From an uncultured Pseudomonadota bacterium (GTDB taxonomy: Bacteria; Pseudomonadota; Gammaproteobacteria; Methylococcales; Methylomonadaceae), in the NCBI GenBank assembly GCA_903902945.1, contig CAIUWU010000078.1, positions 1 to 24,307 of the forward strand: DNA of 24,307 nt. The letters run 5' to 3'. A model generated the notes under the pieces. The model did no database searches, was not told where the DNA came from, and saw nothing but the letters and a program-made list of their open reading frames with translations. The translations under genes were made by a program, and so were the position numbers. Positions 14,749-23,403 of the stretch are shown one piece after another; within the stretch, counting starts at the first letter, position 1, and each line of letters opens with the position of its first letter.

Positions 14749-15042
14749 ATGAAAAATTGTCCGGCCTGTGGTCAGCCGCGCGTGGGTGATCAGCTTAAAT
14801 GTCCTGACTGCGATGTGTTTTATTCGCAGCTGGATGAAATCTTGTTTGCCGAACAGCAAAGAATTGAACAGCAATCCATCAAAGGGCAGTTGCGCAAAGC
14901 CTGGGCGGCGGCTGACAGGCAGCAGGCGCTGGCTGATTATCTCGGCTCAAGTTGGCGTTCGACACCGTTAAGCACCAAAATCAGTCTGTGGACCATCATG
15001 GCTTTTATATTTGTGCTGGTGTTTGGTGTGCTGACCTTTTAA
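14749..15042 (+). CDS. small zinc-ribbon protein with C-terminal membrane anchor
   Basis: This 97-residue protein begins MKNCPACG and has two CxxC pairs (C4/C7 and C18/C21), a compact zinc-ribbon arrangement. A charged, probably helical middle (about 33-70, rich in Gln, Glu and Lys) follows, then one hydrophobic segment (about 77-95) at the very C terminus. It would be tail-anchored with the zinc ribbon in the cytoplasm. The gene sits between prlC and ubiD with a good Shine-Dalgarno (GGAG) before ATG 14749. I know of no assigned function for this architecture. Confidence 0.75.
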   Translation: MKNCPACGQPRVGDQLKCPDCDVFYSQLDEILFAEQQRIEQQSIKGQLRKAWAAADRQQALADYLGSSWRSTPLSTKISLWTIMAFIFVLVFGVLTF

Positions 15043-15077
15043 CCCGGTTTGCCCGGTTTTCCTGATTTATCAAACTT

Positions 15078-16541
15078 ATGAAATATAAAGACCTCAGAGA
15101 TTTTATTGCCCAGCTGGAAAAACAGGGTGAGTTGAAACGGATTAAACGTGAAGTAGACCCGGTGCTGGAAATGACCGCGATTTGTGACCGGATGTTGCGC
15201 GAAGGCGGGCCTGCCTTGCTGTTTGAAAACCCTAAAGGCTTCAATATTCCGGTACTGGGCAATCTGTTTGGCACCCCGAAACGGGTGGCAATGGGCATGG
15301 GTGCCAAAGAGGTTTCCGAATTACGGGGCATCGGTGAATTACTGGCTTATCTGAAAGAGCCTGAGCCGCCGCGCGGCATGAAGGATGCGATGGAAAAGTT
15401 GCCGGTTTTCAAGCAGGTTCTGAATATGGCGCCCAAGCTGGTATCGGCACCGGTTTGTCAGGAAGTGATCCGGGTCGGCGATGAAGTGGATTTATCGGTT
15501 TATCCGATTCAGACCTGCTGGCCGGAAGATGCCGCACCTTTGATTACCTGGCCGCTGGTGATTACCCGTGGCCCGAATAAGGAACGCCAGAATCTGGGGA
15601 TTTACCGGCAGCAAGTTATCGGCAAGAACAAAGTCATCATGCGTTGGCTGGCACATCGTGGCGGTGCGCTGGATTTTCGTGAATGGCAGCAAACTCATCC
15701 CGGCAAGCCGTTTCCGGTTGCCGTGGCCTTGGGCGCCGATCCGGCGACGATACTGGCGGCAGTGACGCCGGTGCCGGATACCTTGTCTGAATATGCCTTT
15801 GCCGGGTTATTGCGCGGCAGTAAAACCGAAGTGGCGCAATGTTTGACGCATGATCTGCAAGTGCCGGCCAGCGCTGAAATCGTGCTGGAAGGTTTTATTT
15901 ATCCGGGCGAAACCGCACCCGAAGGGCCGTATGGTGACCATACCGGTTATTACAATGAAGTCGATGAGTTTCCGGTATTTACCGTCGAACGTATTACCCA
16001 GCGCCAGGTGCCGATCTATCACAGTACCCATACCGGCCGGCCGCCCGATGAACCGGCGATTTTGGGGGTCGCGCTCAATGAAGTGTTTGTGCCGATTTTG
16101 CAAAAACAGTTTCCGGAAATTGTCGATTTTTATCTGCCGCCGGAGGGGTGTTCTTACCGGATGGCGGTGATCAGTATGAAAAAGCAGTATGCGGGTCATG
16201 CCAAGCGGGTGATGCTGGGAACCTGGTCGTATCTGCGCCAGTTTATGTACACCAAGTTTGTGATTGTGGTGGATGATGATGTCAATGTGCGGGATTGGCA
16301 GGATGTCATCTGGGCGATTACCACACGGATGGATCCGGCCCGCGATCTGACGATATTGGAAAACACGCCCATCGATTATCTGGATTTTGCGTCACCGGTT
16401 TCCGGGCTGGGCTCGAAAGTCGGTTTTGATGCCACCAATAAATGGCCGGGAGAAACCCAGCGGGAATGGGGACGGCCGATTGTGATGGATAAGGACGTTC
16501 TGAAAAAGGTCGATGCGATGTGGGACAGTCTGTTTGACTGA
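15078..16541 (+). CDS. ubiD: UbiD, 4-hydroxy-3-polyprenylbenzoate decarboxylase
   Basis: UbiD removes the carboxyl group of polyprenyl-4-hydroxybenzoate during ubiquinone synthesis, using prenylated FMN supplied by UbiX (no ubiX seen here). The 487 residues (E. coli 497) begin MKYKDLRDFIAQLEKQGELK. They include LGIYRQQVIGKNKVIMRWLA near the cofactor site and the acidic active-site segment EGFIYPGETAPEGPYGDHTG. The C terminus has GLGSKVGFDATNKWPGE. No obvious Shine-Dalgarno precedes ATG 15078. It is the last gene of the plus-strand series and converges on hemY with 30 bases between the stops. Confidence 0.96.
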   Translation: MKYKDLRDFIAQLEKQGELKRIKREVDPVLEMTAICDRMLREGGPALLFENPKGFNIPVLGNLFGTPKRVAMGMGAKEVSELRGIGELLAYLKEPEPPRGMKDAMEKLPVFKQVLNMAPKLVSAPVCQEVIRVGDEVDLSVYPIQTCWPEDAAPLITWPLVITRGPNKERQNLGIYRQQVIGKNKVIMRWLAHRGGALDFREWQQTHPGKPFPVAVALGADPATILAAVTPVPDTLSEYAFAGLLRGSKTEVAQCLTHDLQVPASAEIVLEGFIYPGETAPEGPYGDHTGYYNEVDEFPVFTVERITQRQVPIYHSTHTGRPPDEPAILGVALNEVFVPILQKQFPEIVDFYLPPEGCSYRMAVISMKKQYAGHAKRVMLGTWSYLRQFMYTKFVIVVDDDVNVRDWQDVIWAITTRMDPARDLTILENTPIDYLDFASPVSGLGSKVGFDATNKWPGETQREWGRPIVMDKDVLKKVDAMWDSLFD

Positions 16542-16563
16542 TCTGCCCGGCCAGCAAGCACTA

Positions 16564-16590
16564 CGAGGCGATTAAGCCGACATCGCCTCG
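16564..16590. repeat. hairpin between converging ubiD and hemY
   Basis: A perfect 9-bp inverted repeat (16564-16572 with 16582-16590, nine-base loop) spans the hemY stop codon and lies 22 bases past the ubiD stop. No T-run follows on either strand, so a terminator role is possible but unproven. No other terminator-like structure was noticed in this convergent junction. Confidence 0.4.
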
Positions 16591-17804
16591 GCCTGTTTAA
16601 TCACTTGGATGCTGGCCAGTGCCAGAGCCCGTTTGAAATAATCACAAGCCTGTTGTTGATTGCCTTTGGTTAGTTCCAGTTCGGCCAAGGCTTGCTGGAC
16701 ATCGACGGTTTCTTCGAGATGCAGGCTTTTCAGCAGGTATTGTTCAGCTTTTTCCATCTGCCCCAGTTTCAGGGCCAGTTTGCCCAGCACGCTAAATAGC
16801 ATCGCATCTTGCGGATAGACTGCCAGCCATTGTTCCGCTGATTGCAATTGTTTGGCCGTGTCGTTGGATTCAATATTGGCGTACAGCGCCAGTGTGGTTG
16901 CATCCCAGTAGCGCCCCAGTTGTTTGATGGCTCTGGCTTCTACCTCGGCGCCGGCGCCGGCATTGATCATGGCTGCAATATATATGTTAGCAACACCGGG
17001 TAACGAACGAATATGGCGGGGAATGCCGTCCCAGCAAGCACTGATTTGCTGCGCATCGTTATTGGCAGCCGCATTTTTTAGCAAATTACTGTAGGTGCGG
17101 GTTTCCAGTAATTTGACTTCGGCTTCCAACATGATTTTGTGTTCTTGCAGCGCTGGCAAAATCTTGTTGAGAGCCTCCCAGTCACCCAGATGCTGGTAGG
17201 CATGATGCATCATTTTCAGCACCCGGCCATGATTGGGGTTGATTGCATGCAGTTTGCTCAAGGTTTCCAGTGCATCCTCAAACTGATGTTCGGACAATTG
17301 CAGTTCGGCCTGGGTCAAACCGATGGTGATATTGTTGTCGCTGGATTGTTCCTGGGCTTTGCGCAAATACTCGTCGCGTTTGTCGGTAGCGCCGCGAGAA
17401 TGGGCGGCACGGGCGGCGGTCAGATAATGCAGCAGCGGTGCGCCGCTATTCGAAGCATGTTTTATCAGTGTTCTTTCGGCGCTTTCCCAGTTGCCGTCAG
17501 CGGCATCGAACAGGCCGGCGATCAGTGCTTCCTGTGAGCGGTTGAATTTGATGTTGCGGCTGCGTTTGCGCATTTGTCCAGGCATTCGCAGCAATACGCC
17601 GATCAAGCGGAAGATACTGTAGAGCGTAAAGAAACCGATTACCAAGATGACGCTGAATACCGTTAAAGAGGTTTCCAGTGACCAGTGACCAAAGCCCATC
17701 AGGACATAGCCTGGATCGTTGTAGGATGCCAGCCAGCTGTGCAGCAAATATGCCGTGGCAATGGCGGCCAGTAATGAGGCAACAAAGTAAATTAAGTTTT
17801 TCAT
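16572..17804 (-). CDS. hemY: HemY, TPR-type inner-membrane protein of the hemCDXY cluster
   Basis: The 410-residue protein has two N-terminal membrane helices (about 3-25 and 46-72) and a long alpha-helical part with TPR-like repeats (for example GLFDAADGNWESAERTLIKH and LKLGQMEKAEQYLLKSLHLE). This is the gammaproteobacterial HemY, distinct from the Bacillus protoporphyrinogen oxidase of the same name. Its role in heme synthesis is not settled; scaffolding or control of late steps has been proposed. The codon before ATG 17804 is TTG; ATG is preferred and has a GAG about 12 bases upstream. It follows hemX after 12 bases and closes the series. Confidence 0.93.
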   Translation of the reverse strand: MKNLIYFVASLLAAIATAYLLHSWLASYNDPGYVLMGFGHWSLETSLTVFSVILVIGFFTLYSIFRLIGVLLRMPGQMRKRSRNIKFNRSQEALIAGLFDAADGNWESAERTLIKHASNSGAPLLHYLTAARAAHSRGATDKRDEYLRKAQEQSSDNNITIGLTQAELQLSEHQFEDALETLSKLHAINPNHGRVLKMMHHAYQHLGDWEALNKILPALQEHKIMLEAEVKLLETRTYSNLLKNAAANNDAQQISACWDGIPRHIRSLPGVANIYIAAMINAGAGAEVEARAIKQLGRYWDATTLALYANIESNDTAKQLQSAEQWLAVYPQDAMLFSVLGKLALKLGQMEKAEQYLLKSLHLEETVDVQQALAELELTKGNQQQACDYFKRALALASIQVIKQAEAMSA

Positions 17805-17816
17805 CAAACTGCTCGC

Positions 17817-18995
17817 TTAAGGCTGGCCGGTTTTTGCTGCAGCATCGCCGGAATTGTTGACAGCGGTCGAGTTGGTGACCGGAGCGGTTTTATCAGATTC
17901 AATCCGTAATCGGCCGATGTCTTTGAGCAGTTTCAACGAACCGCTGACATCCGGGAATTGTGCACGGATCTGAATCGATGCCAGTTTGTCCAGTTCGGCG
18001 GCAAAACGTTCGGTGGAGATATTTTCAGCAAAGTTTTTCTTTAACCACAGTCGGGTATCGGCAATGCTGCTGGCGAATAAGGCGTCGTTTTGCTGTACCA
18101 GAGCAATTTCGATCATTTCCAGACGCACTTTCAGTTGCTGACGGATAAAGTGAGCTTCTTCGGGGGTCAGGATGGCATCTACCTGTTGCTGGGTATGGCG
18201 CAAGACCACATAGCCTTTCAGCTGTCTGGCGACAGAGCTGATCAGGCCATTTTCCTGTTCGGCCAAATTGGAGTTGGCGGCATTGTTCTGATCCGGTTGT
18301 TTGCCGGCATGAGGCAAAAACACCGCCAGATTTTCAACGCTATCCTGTAAATGCTGGATGCTGCCATAAATGCCGACGATATCAGGCACCGCAACGCCAT
18401 CCAGCAGGGCGATTTCTTTGGCAATCTGTTCGCGCACTTTGAAGGCTGCGGCGTCGCCACTTTCACGCAGACGCTGGTCGGCGGCTTCCAAGGCTTCGCG
18501 GGTGGTATTGACATCACCGACCAGATGCAGACGCTGATTGGCAACGGTGAGCAAATATTCGGCATCTGCCAGCAACCAGTCGCCGCGGGTTTTGCTCATC
18601 TGACGCTGTAAGCCGCTGATCGCGGCTTCCAGATCTTTTTTGGTATTGTTCAGCCGTTCTTCATGCAGACTGGAAAAGTCAGCCAGTGTTTGTGTGAAAT
18701 GATTATCCTTGCCGGTCATTTCACTATTGATGTTAGTGATCTGCGCCTGCAGATCGGCAATTTGCTGATGCAGGGCATTCAGGGACTTATCAATCTCAAT
18801 CTCTTTGAGATTATCCTGATTTTGTTCAGTGCTTTGACTGCTTTGCAATTGCTGGAAAAAGTAAAACCCGGCGGCGGCTAACAGAATAGTCAGCAGCAAG
18901 GCGGTTAGTCCGATCCATAAGCCGGCACGCGATTTTTTAACCACTACAGTTGGGGCAGGTATTGCTTCTGGTTGTTCTTCAATTACGTCGGCCAC
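17817..18995 (-). CDS. hemX: HemX, membrane-anchored coiled-coil protein of the hem cluster
   Basis: HemX-type proteins (often labelled putative uroporphyrinogen-III C-methyltransferase, without methyltransferase motifs) accompany hemC and hemD in gammaproteobacteria. This 392-residue member has a short cytoplasmic tail, one membrane helix at about 26-46, a coiled-coil-like region (about 50-135) and the conserved body with DWLLADAEYLLTVANQRLHL. Its function is unproven; interaction with heme-pathway enzymes is inferred. The start is GTG at 18995 with a strong GGGGA five bases upstream. It overlaps the end of hemD by 17 bases, so reading of both probably depends on coupled translation. Confidence 0.92.
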   Translation of the reverse strand: MADVIEEQPEAIPAPTVVVKKSRAGLWIGLTALLLTILLAAAGFYFFQQLQSSQSTEQNQDNLKEIEIDKSLNALHQQIADLQAQITNINSEMTGKDNHFTQTLADFSSLHEERLNNTKKDLEAAISGLQRQMSKTRGDWLLADAEYLLTVANQRLHLVGDVNTTREALEAADQRLRESGDAAAFKVREQIAKEIALLDGVAVPDIVGIYGSIQHLQDSVENLAVFLPHAGKQPDQNNAANSNLAEQENGLISSVARQLKGYVVLRHTQQQVDAILTPEEAHFIRQQLKVRLEMIEIALVQQNDALFASSIADTRLWLKKNFAENISTERFAAELDKLASIQIRAQFPDVSGSLKLLKDIGRLRIESDKTAPVTNSTAVNNSGDAAAKTGQP

Positions 18996-19764
18996 TGTTT
19001 TCCCCGTTAAATAACGTCGTCAAGGTCTCTAAAATTTCGGCATCGGTGGGCTTTGGGCTCACTACGATCTGTTTAAATCCAAATTGTCCGGCGCTGGCGC
19101 CGATACGTTCGCTGGCCACGATCAGCGGTAGCGTTTTAAGCAGCGCCTGGGCTGGGCTGCTTAGCATTGCCAGCAGATTTTGCAAGGCTTCAACACTGGT
19201 CATCGTGATTGCGTCCAGCGCGTTGTCAGTCAAAGCCTGTTCCAGGGCCTGGTTGTCAGACGCCGGCTGATGGCGGCGGTAAACTTCCAGATACGACACT
19301 GTCGCGCCACGGCTACGCAGGCCTTGTTCCAGTTTGTCCCTGCCGCCGACACCGCGGACAATCAGGCAGTGATTGGCGTTGATGTCCTGTAACGCTGCTT
19401 CAGCCAGTAAGCCCTCGCTGCTGAATTCGCTGACCGGCACACAATCGACCTGCCAGCCGGCATCAGTCAGTGCTTGAGCGGTTGCCTGGCCTACGGCAGC
19501 TATTCTGGGGCTGCCGTTAAACCCGGGCATTTTGCCATTGAACGCCTTGATAGCAAAATCCACAGCATTCGTACTGGTAAAAATCAGCCAGTCACAATGC
19601 TGAGCTATCAGTAAAACGCTTTGGTCTGGCTGGCTGGCACTGATTTCGATGGTTGGAAATCGCCAGCTGACGCCACCGGCATGCTCGATTAAACGACATA
19701 AATTAGCCGCTTGAGCAGCCGGTCGGGTTACCAGAATCCGGGCGCCATGCAAGGTATTTGTCAC
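18979..19764 (-). CDS. hemD: HemD, uroporphyrinogen-III synthase
   Basis: HemD closes and inverts ring D of hydroxymethylbilane to give uroporphyrinogen III, the branch point to heme, siroheme and cobalamin. The 261-residue product (E. coli 246) has the weakly conserved pattern of this family: ILVTRPAAQA at the start, DWLIFTSTNAV near residue 60, AVGQATAQAL, and ITMTSVEALQNLL in the C-terminal half. The start codon is GTG at 19764, sharing GTGA (19761-19764) with the hemC stop, so it is coupled to hemC. Gene order confirms the assignment, since HemD is poorly conserved. Confidence 0.93.
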   Translation of the reverse strand: MTNTLHGARILVTRPAAQAANLCRLIEHAGGVSWRFPTIEISASQPDQSVLLIAQHCDWLIFTSTNAVDFAIKAFNGKMPGFNGSPRIAAVGQATAQALTDAGWQVDCVPVSEFSSEGLLAEAALQDINANHCLIVRGVGGRDKLEQGLRSRGATVSYLEVYRRHQPASDNQALEQALTDNALDAITMTSVEALQNLLAMLSSPAQALLKTLPLIVASERIGASAGQFGFKQIVVSPKPTDAEILETLTTLFNGENSGRRN

Positions 19765-20738
19765 TGATACAGCTCGCGTAAAATCCGGTCGGCACCTTGA
19801 TTCAGCAGGTTTTCGGCAACTGCGATGCCTAATTGTTCGGCGTCAGCAAAGCCAGCCGAGGCGGCGGTGCGATAAATCACCGAACCATCGGGGCTGCCAA
19901 CCAAGCCGCGCAGATGAATCTGATCGCCGCTGATTTCGGCAAAACCGGCAATCGGTACCTGACAGCCACCGTTCAGGCGTTGGTTCATGGCGCGTTCAGC
20001 GCTAACTCGCAGGCTGGTGTTTTCATCATGCAATACCTGCAAGTAGCTGTGTACTTCGGCGTCGTCGCTGCGGCATTCAATACCGATAGCGCCCTGACCT
20101 ATTGCCGGCAGGCTGTCGCTGCTGCTCAGGCTGGCGGTGATACGCTCAGCCAGCCCCAGGCGTTTCAGACCGGCCGAGGCCAGAATGATGGCGTCGTATT
20201 CACCCGCATCCAGTTTGGCCAGACGGGTATTGACATTGCCGCGCAGGCTGAGGATTTCGGCGTCAGGAAAGCGGGCCTTGATTTGGCATTGTCTGCGTAA
20301 GCTGGAAGTACCGATGCGGGCATTGGCAGGTAATTGATCCAGACTGGCATAGTGATTTGAAACAAAAGCGTCAGTCGGATCTTCGCGCTCTAAGATAACG
20401 GCCAGATGTAAGCCGGCGGGAAATTCAACCGGGACATCTTTCATGGAATGCACGGCAATATCGGCAATGCCATCCAGCATGCCTTGTTCCAGCTCTTTCA
20501 CGAACAAGCCTTTACCGCCGATTTTCGCCAACGGCGCATCCAGAATTTTGTCACCACGGGTAACCATTTTTACCAGCTCGGTTTTCAGTCCCGGAAACGC
20601 CTGTTGCAAACGACTGGCAACGTGTTCAGCCTGCCACAGTGCCAGCGGGCTTTGTCGGGTTGCGATGCGTAATAGTTTTTCAGCCAAAATAGTACCTGCC
20701 GGTCCGGCCGTTAACCGAGGGGGGTTAATGCCAGACAT
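19761..20738 (-). CDS. hemC: HemC, porphobilinogen deaminase
   Basis: HemC joins four porphobilinogens into hydroxymethylbilane on a covalent dipyrromethane cofactor. Motifs are LRIATRQSPLALWQAEHV, the catalytic Asp101 in AVHSMKDVP, RIGTSSLRRQ, SLRGNVNTRL and the cofactor-bearing Cys259 in LNGGCQVPIAGFA. From ATG 20738 it has 325 residues, with about 17 more at the N terminus than E. coli (313). A TTG at 20687, with an AGG a few bases upstream, would give 308 residues starting right at the conserved region and is a real alternative. The ATG has no visible Shine-Dalgarno. It heads hemC-hemD-hemX-hemY, and 76 bases separate it from acyP. Confidence 0.95.
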   Translation of the reverse strand: MSGINPPRLTAGPAGTILAEKLLRIATRQSPLALWQAEHVASRLQQAFPGLKTELVKMVTRGDKILDAPLAKIGGKGLFVKELEQGMLDGIADIAVHSMKDVPVEFPAGLHLAVILEREDPTDAFVSNHYASLDQLPANARIGTSSLRRQCQIKARFPDAEILSLRGNVNTRLAKLDAGEYDAIILASAGLKRLGLAERITASLSSSDSLPAIGQGAIGIECRSDDAEVHSYLQVLHDENTSLRVSAERAMNQRLNGGCQVPIAGFAEISGDQIHLRGLVGSPDGSVIYRTAASAGFADAEQLGIAVAENLLNQGADRILRELYQ

Positions 20739-20814
20739 TCAATCAATAAAAATGCCGACTATTGTAATCTGATTTTGTTTCGCTGTTTCACATAGTTGTT
20801 GTCGACAAGGCTGG

Positions 20815-21087
20815 TCAGAGGATCTCAAAACTCTCAAAACCCTCATCGCCGGCATAGGGCTGACTAATGACTGCACTGACTTTAGCCAGTAATGGTCCTT
20901 TATGACACCATGTGACCAGTTGCTGAAGAGCTTGCTGATTACCGCAGGCGATGATCTCGACACTGTTGTCGGGCAGATTTCTTACCATACCGGTAAGGCC
21001 GAGCCTGATAGCCTGTTTTCGGGTGTTGGCCCGAAAATACACGCCTTGTACCCGGCCTTGGACCACAATATGTAATGCCTGTTTCAT
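20815..21087 (-). CDS. acyP: acylphosphatase
   Basis: This 90-residue protein hydrolyses acyl-phosphate bonds. It carries the signature GRVQGVYFRANT with catalytic Arg19, and LTGMVRNLPDNSVEI with catalytic Asn37. The family usually has Trp-Val-Arg-Asn; here it is Met-Val-Arg-Asn. The preferred start, ATG 21087, overlaps the rlmKL stop as ATGA (21084-21087) and has a GGAG nine bases upstream. A TTG at 21105 would add six residues. Translation is probably coupled to rlmKL. Its cellular role in bacteria is not firmly known. Confidence 0.93.
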   Translation of the reverse strand: MKQALHIVVQGRVQGVYFRANTRKQAIRLGLTGMVRNLPDNSVEIIACGNQQALQQLVTWCHKGPLLAKVSAVISQPYAGDEGFESFEIL

Positions 21088-23279
21088 CGGCGGATACTCC
21101 AGCAATAATGGATTTTTGGATTGCGGGCAAAGTCTTCGTCTATGGTAGCGGCGCTGATGTCTTCGATTGTCAGATCGGCGAGAGCCTCATAATCCATTTT
21201 GAAACGGCGGAAATTGGTCGAAAAATATAACACGCCTTCAGCGGCCAGCAGCTGGCTGGCCTGCTTCAGCAGTTGTATATGGGCAGTCTGAATATCAAAG
21301 GCATCTTCCATTTTTTTCGAGTTGGAGAACGTCGGGGGATCGAGAAAAATCAGATCAAATTGGGGGCTTTTCGGATTTTCCGCTTGTTCCGCCAGCCATT
21401 GCAGACAATCGGCACGCAGTAGTTTGTGATCGCCATGGATGCCGTTCAGGTCAAAATTGCGTTTGGCCCAGTCTAAATAGGTATTGGACATGTCGATGGT
21501 GAGTGTCGAGCGCGCGCCGCCGGCTGCCGCGTGGACCGAGGCACTGCCGGTATAAGCGAATAAATTCAGAAACCGCTTATCTCTGGCTTGTTGCTGAATG
21601 CGTAGGCGGATCGGGCGGTGATCAAGAAACAGACCGGTATCCAGATAATCTTCAAAATTGACCCAGAACTGACAACCGCCTTCGCTGACGATATGAAAAT
21701 TTCGGGAATCGCCCTGTTTTTCGTATTGATCGCTATTGCGCTGTTTACGGCGGATTTTCAGAAATACCTGTTGTGAGGGAATGCCCAGTACGCGCGGAAT
21801 TTCCGCCATGATGCCAGCCAGACGCTGATTGGCTTTATGCGGATCGATGGTTTTGGGGGATTCATATTCCTGCACATTGACCCAGGTTTGCTCGCCCTGA
21901 TAGATATCGACTGCGACGGCGTATTCCGGCAGATCGGCATCATACAGACGATAACAGCTGATAGTGTTTTGCTTGGCCCATTTCGCTAGTTTCTTCAGAT
22001 TTTTGCGCAGCCGGTTGGCAAACATTTCTGCGCCGGTATCGACAGTCTCTGCCTGGCTACGACGGCTGATTTGTTCAATTCTTTCCTGTTGTGAACGCGG
22101 TTTGGGTTCAAAAAAACTGTCCGGATTCAAGTTCAGTCGCAACAACTTGCATTCCAGCGGGCCGTTGAAAAAAGTGATCGGTTTTTGCGAGCGAATGCCC
22201 AAACGAAAGCCCAGTTCGGGATTGCTGATAATCATCGCCGCCTGCCAGCCGGTAAAGCGGCTTTTCAGAACCTCGCCAAAACGGCGGTACAGTTCGGCGG
22301 TTTCGGCTTCGTCGCCGAGCCGTTCGCCATAAGGCGGGTTACAGATGATCAGGCCTTTGGGCCAGCTTTCAGCCGCGATGGCATCGCCGATTTCGCGTTT
22401 TTCGATATGAATTTTGCCTTGCAGTCCCAGGTTTTCGACGTGCTGGATCGCGGTGGCGACATTACGTCTGTCCTGATCGAAGCCAATCAGAGTCGGTAAC
22501 CGGCTCAGGCCGGTGTCACGGCGCTGTTCAGCTTCTGCAAGCAGTTGCTGCCATAACTGGGGGTCGTGCTTTTTCCAGCCAATGAAGCCAAAGTAATCAT
22601 GTAGCAGGCCGGGGGCATAGTCGGCGGCGATCATGGCGCCTTCTAGTAATAAGGTGCCGGAACCGCACATGGGGTCGAGTAATGAGCCGCCGGCGGCGGC
22701 AATTTTCGGCCAGCCGCTGCGCAGCAGAATGGCTGCTGCCAGATTTTCCTTGATCGGTGCGGCAATGCTGATATCGCGATAGCCGCGTTTGTGCAGGCTT
22801 TCACCGGATAAGTCGAGACTGACCTGAGCTGTTGTATTGTGTAAATAGACATTGATGCGCAGATTCGGCTGATCAGTATCAATGTTGGGGCGTTTGTTAA
22901 ATTTGGTGCGCATCTGATCGACAATCGCGTCTTTTACTTTCAAGGCGCCAAAATGACTGTGATTGATGGCCGGATTGTTTTTGCAGCTGAATGAAACCGC
23001 AAAGCTATCGTCGGGTTGCAGGTGCTGAAACCAGTTGATGGCGCTGATGCCGTCATACAGATCCTGTTGCGAATTGACCTCAAAGCGGGTCAGCAATAAC
23101 AGAATCCGGTTGGCGGTACGTGACCAGAGGCAGGCACGGTAAGCGGTTTCCAGTGTGCCTTGAAAGGCCACGCCGGCCATTTTCTGTTGAACCTGCTGAC
23201 CGCCCAAGGCTTCGATTTCACTGGCCAACAGTCCTTCCATGGCTTTGGGGGTGGTGGCAAAAAGTTGGTAAAGAGTCAT
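21084..23279 (-). CDS. rlmL: RlmKL, bifunctional 23S rRNA guanine methyltransferase
   Basis: The 731-residue fusion (E. coli 702) modifies G2445 (N2, RlmL part) and G2069 (N7, RlmK part) of 23S rRNA. The order is a THUMP RNA-binding domain (about 45-155), then the RlmL Rossmann domain with LLDPMCGSGTLLLEGAM (200-216) and catalytic NPPYGERLG (314-322), a linker (about 390-430), and the RlmK domain with FLNLFAYTGSASVHAAAGGA and LDPPTFSNSK (646-655). All key motifs are intact. It begins at ATG 23279, separated from the FKBP gene by 124 bases. Confidence 0.97.
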   Translation of the reverse strand: MTLYQLFATTPKAMEGLLASEIEALGGQQVQQKMAGVAFQGTLETAYRACLWSRTANRILLLLTRFEVNSQQDLYDGISAINWFQHLQPDDSFAVSFSCKNNPAINHSHFGALKVKDAIVDQMRTKFNKRPNIDTDQPNLRINVYLHNTTAQVSLDLSGESLHKRGYRDISIAAPIKENLAAAILLRSGWPKIAAAGGSLLDPMCGSGTLLLEGAMIAADYAPGLLHDYFGFIGWKKHDPQLWQQLLAEAEQRRDTGLSRLPTLIGFDQDRRNVATAIQHVENLGLQGKIHIEKREIGDAIAAESWPKGLIICNPPYGERLGDEAETAELYRRFGEVLKSRFTGWQAAMIISNPELGFRLGIRSQKPITFFNGPLECKLLRLNLNPDSFFEPKPRSQQERIEQISRRSQAETVDTGAEMFANRLRKNLKKLAKWAKQNTISCYRLYDADLPEYAVAVDIYQGEQTWVNVQEYESPKTIDPHKANQRLAGIMAEIPRVLGIPSQQVFLKIRRKQRNSDQYEKQGDSRNFHIVSEGGCQFWVNFEDYLDTGLFLDHRPIRLRIQQQARDKRFLNLFAYTGSASVHAAAGGARSTLTIDMSNTYLDWAKRNFDLNGIHGDHKLLRADCLQWLAEQAENPKSPQFDLIFLDPPTFSNSKKMEDAFDIQTAHIQLLKQASQLLAAEGVLYFSTNFRRFKMDYEALADLTIEDISAATIDEDFARNPKIHYCWSIRR

Positions 23280-23370
23280 GATTTGTGTGTGGGTCAGCGT
23301 TGGTAAGCGGAATCTGCTTTGCGGGTTAAAAGCGCAGAAAATCTGTCGGCTAATGCTTGGTTTGCAGAAG

Positions 23371-23395
23371 CAGCCAGCCTGAAGCAGGCTGGCTG
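23371..23395 (-). terminator. possible terminator after the FKBP gene
   Basis: A perfect 10-bp GC-rich stem (23371-23380 with 23386-23395, loop GAAGC) begins nine bases after the FKBP-gene stop on the minus strand. Only a weak pyrimidine stretch (CTTCTGC) follows, so it may be an mRNA-stabilising hairpin rather than an efficient intrinsic terminator. It separates the FKBP gene from rlmKL. Confidence 0.45.
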
Positions 23396-23403
23396 ACGGG
23401 GTG

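Noticed and set aside
15047..15064. Short direct repeat (CCCGGTTT twice) before ubiD
   Set aside because: Only two imperfectly spaced copies of eight bases; chance is a sufficient explanation.
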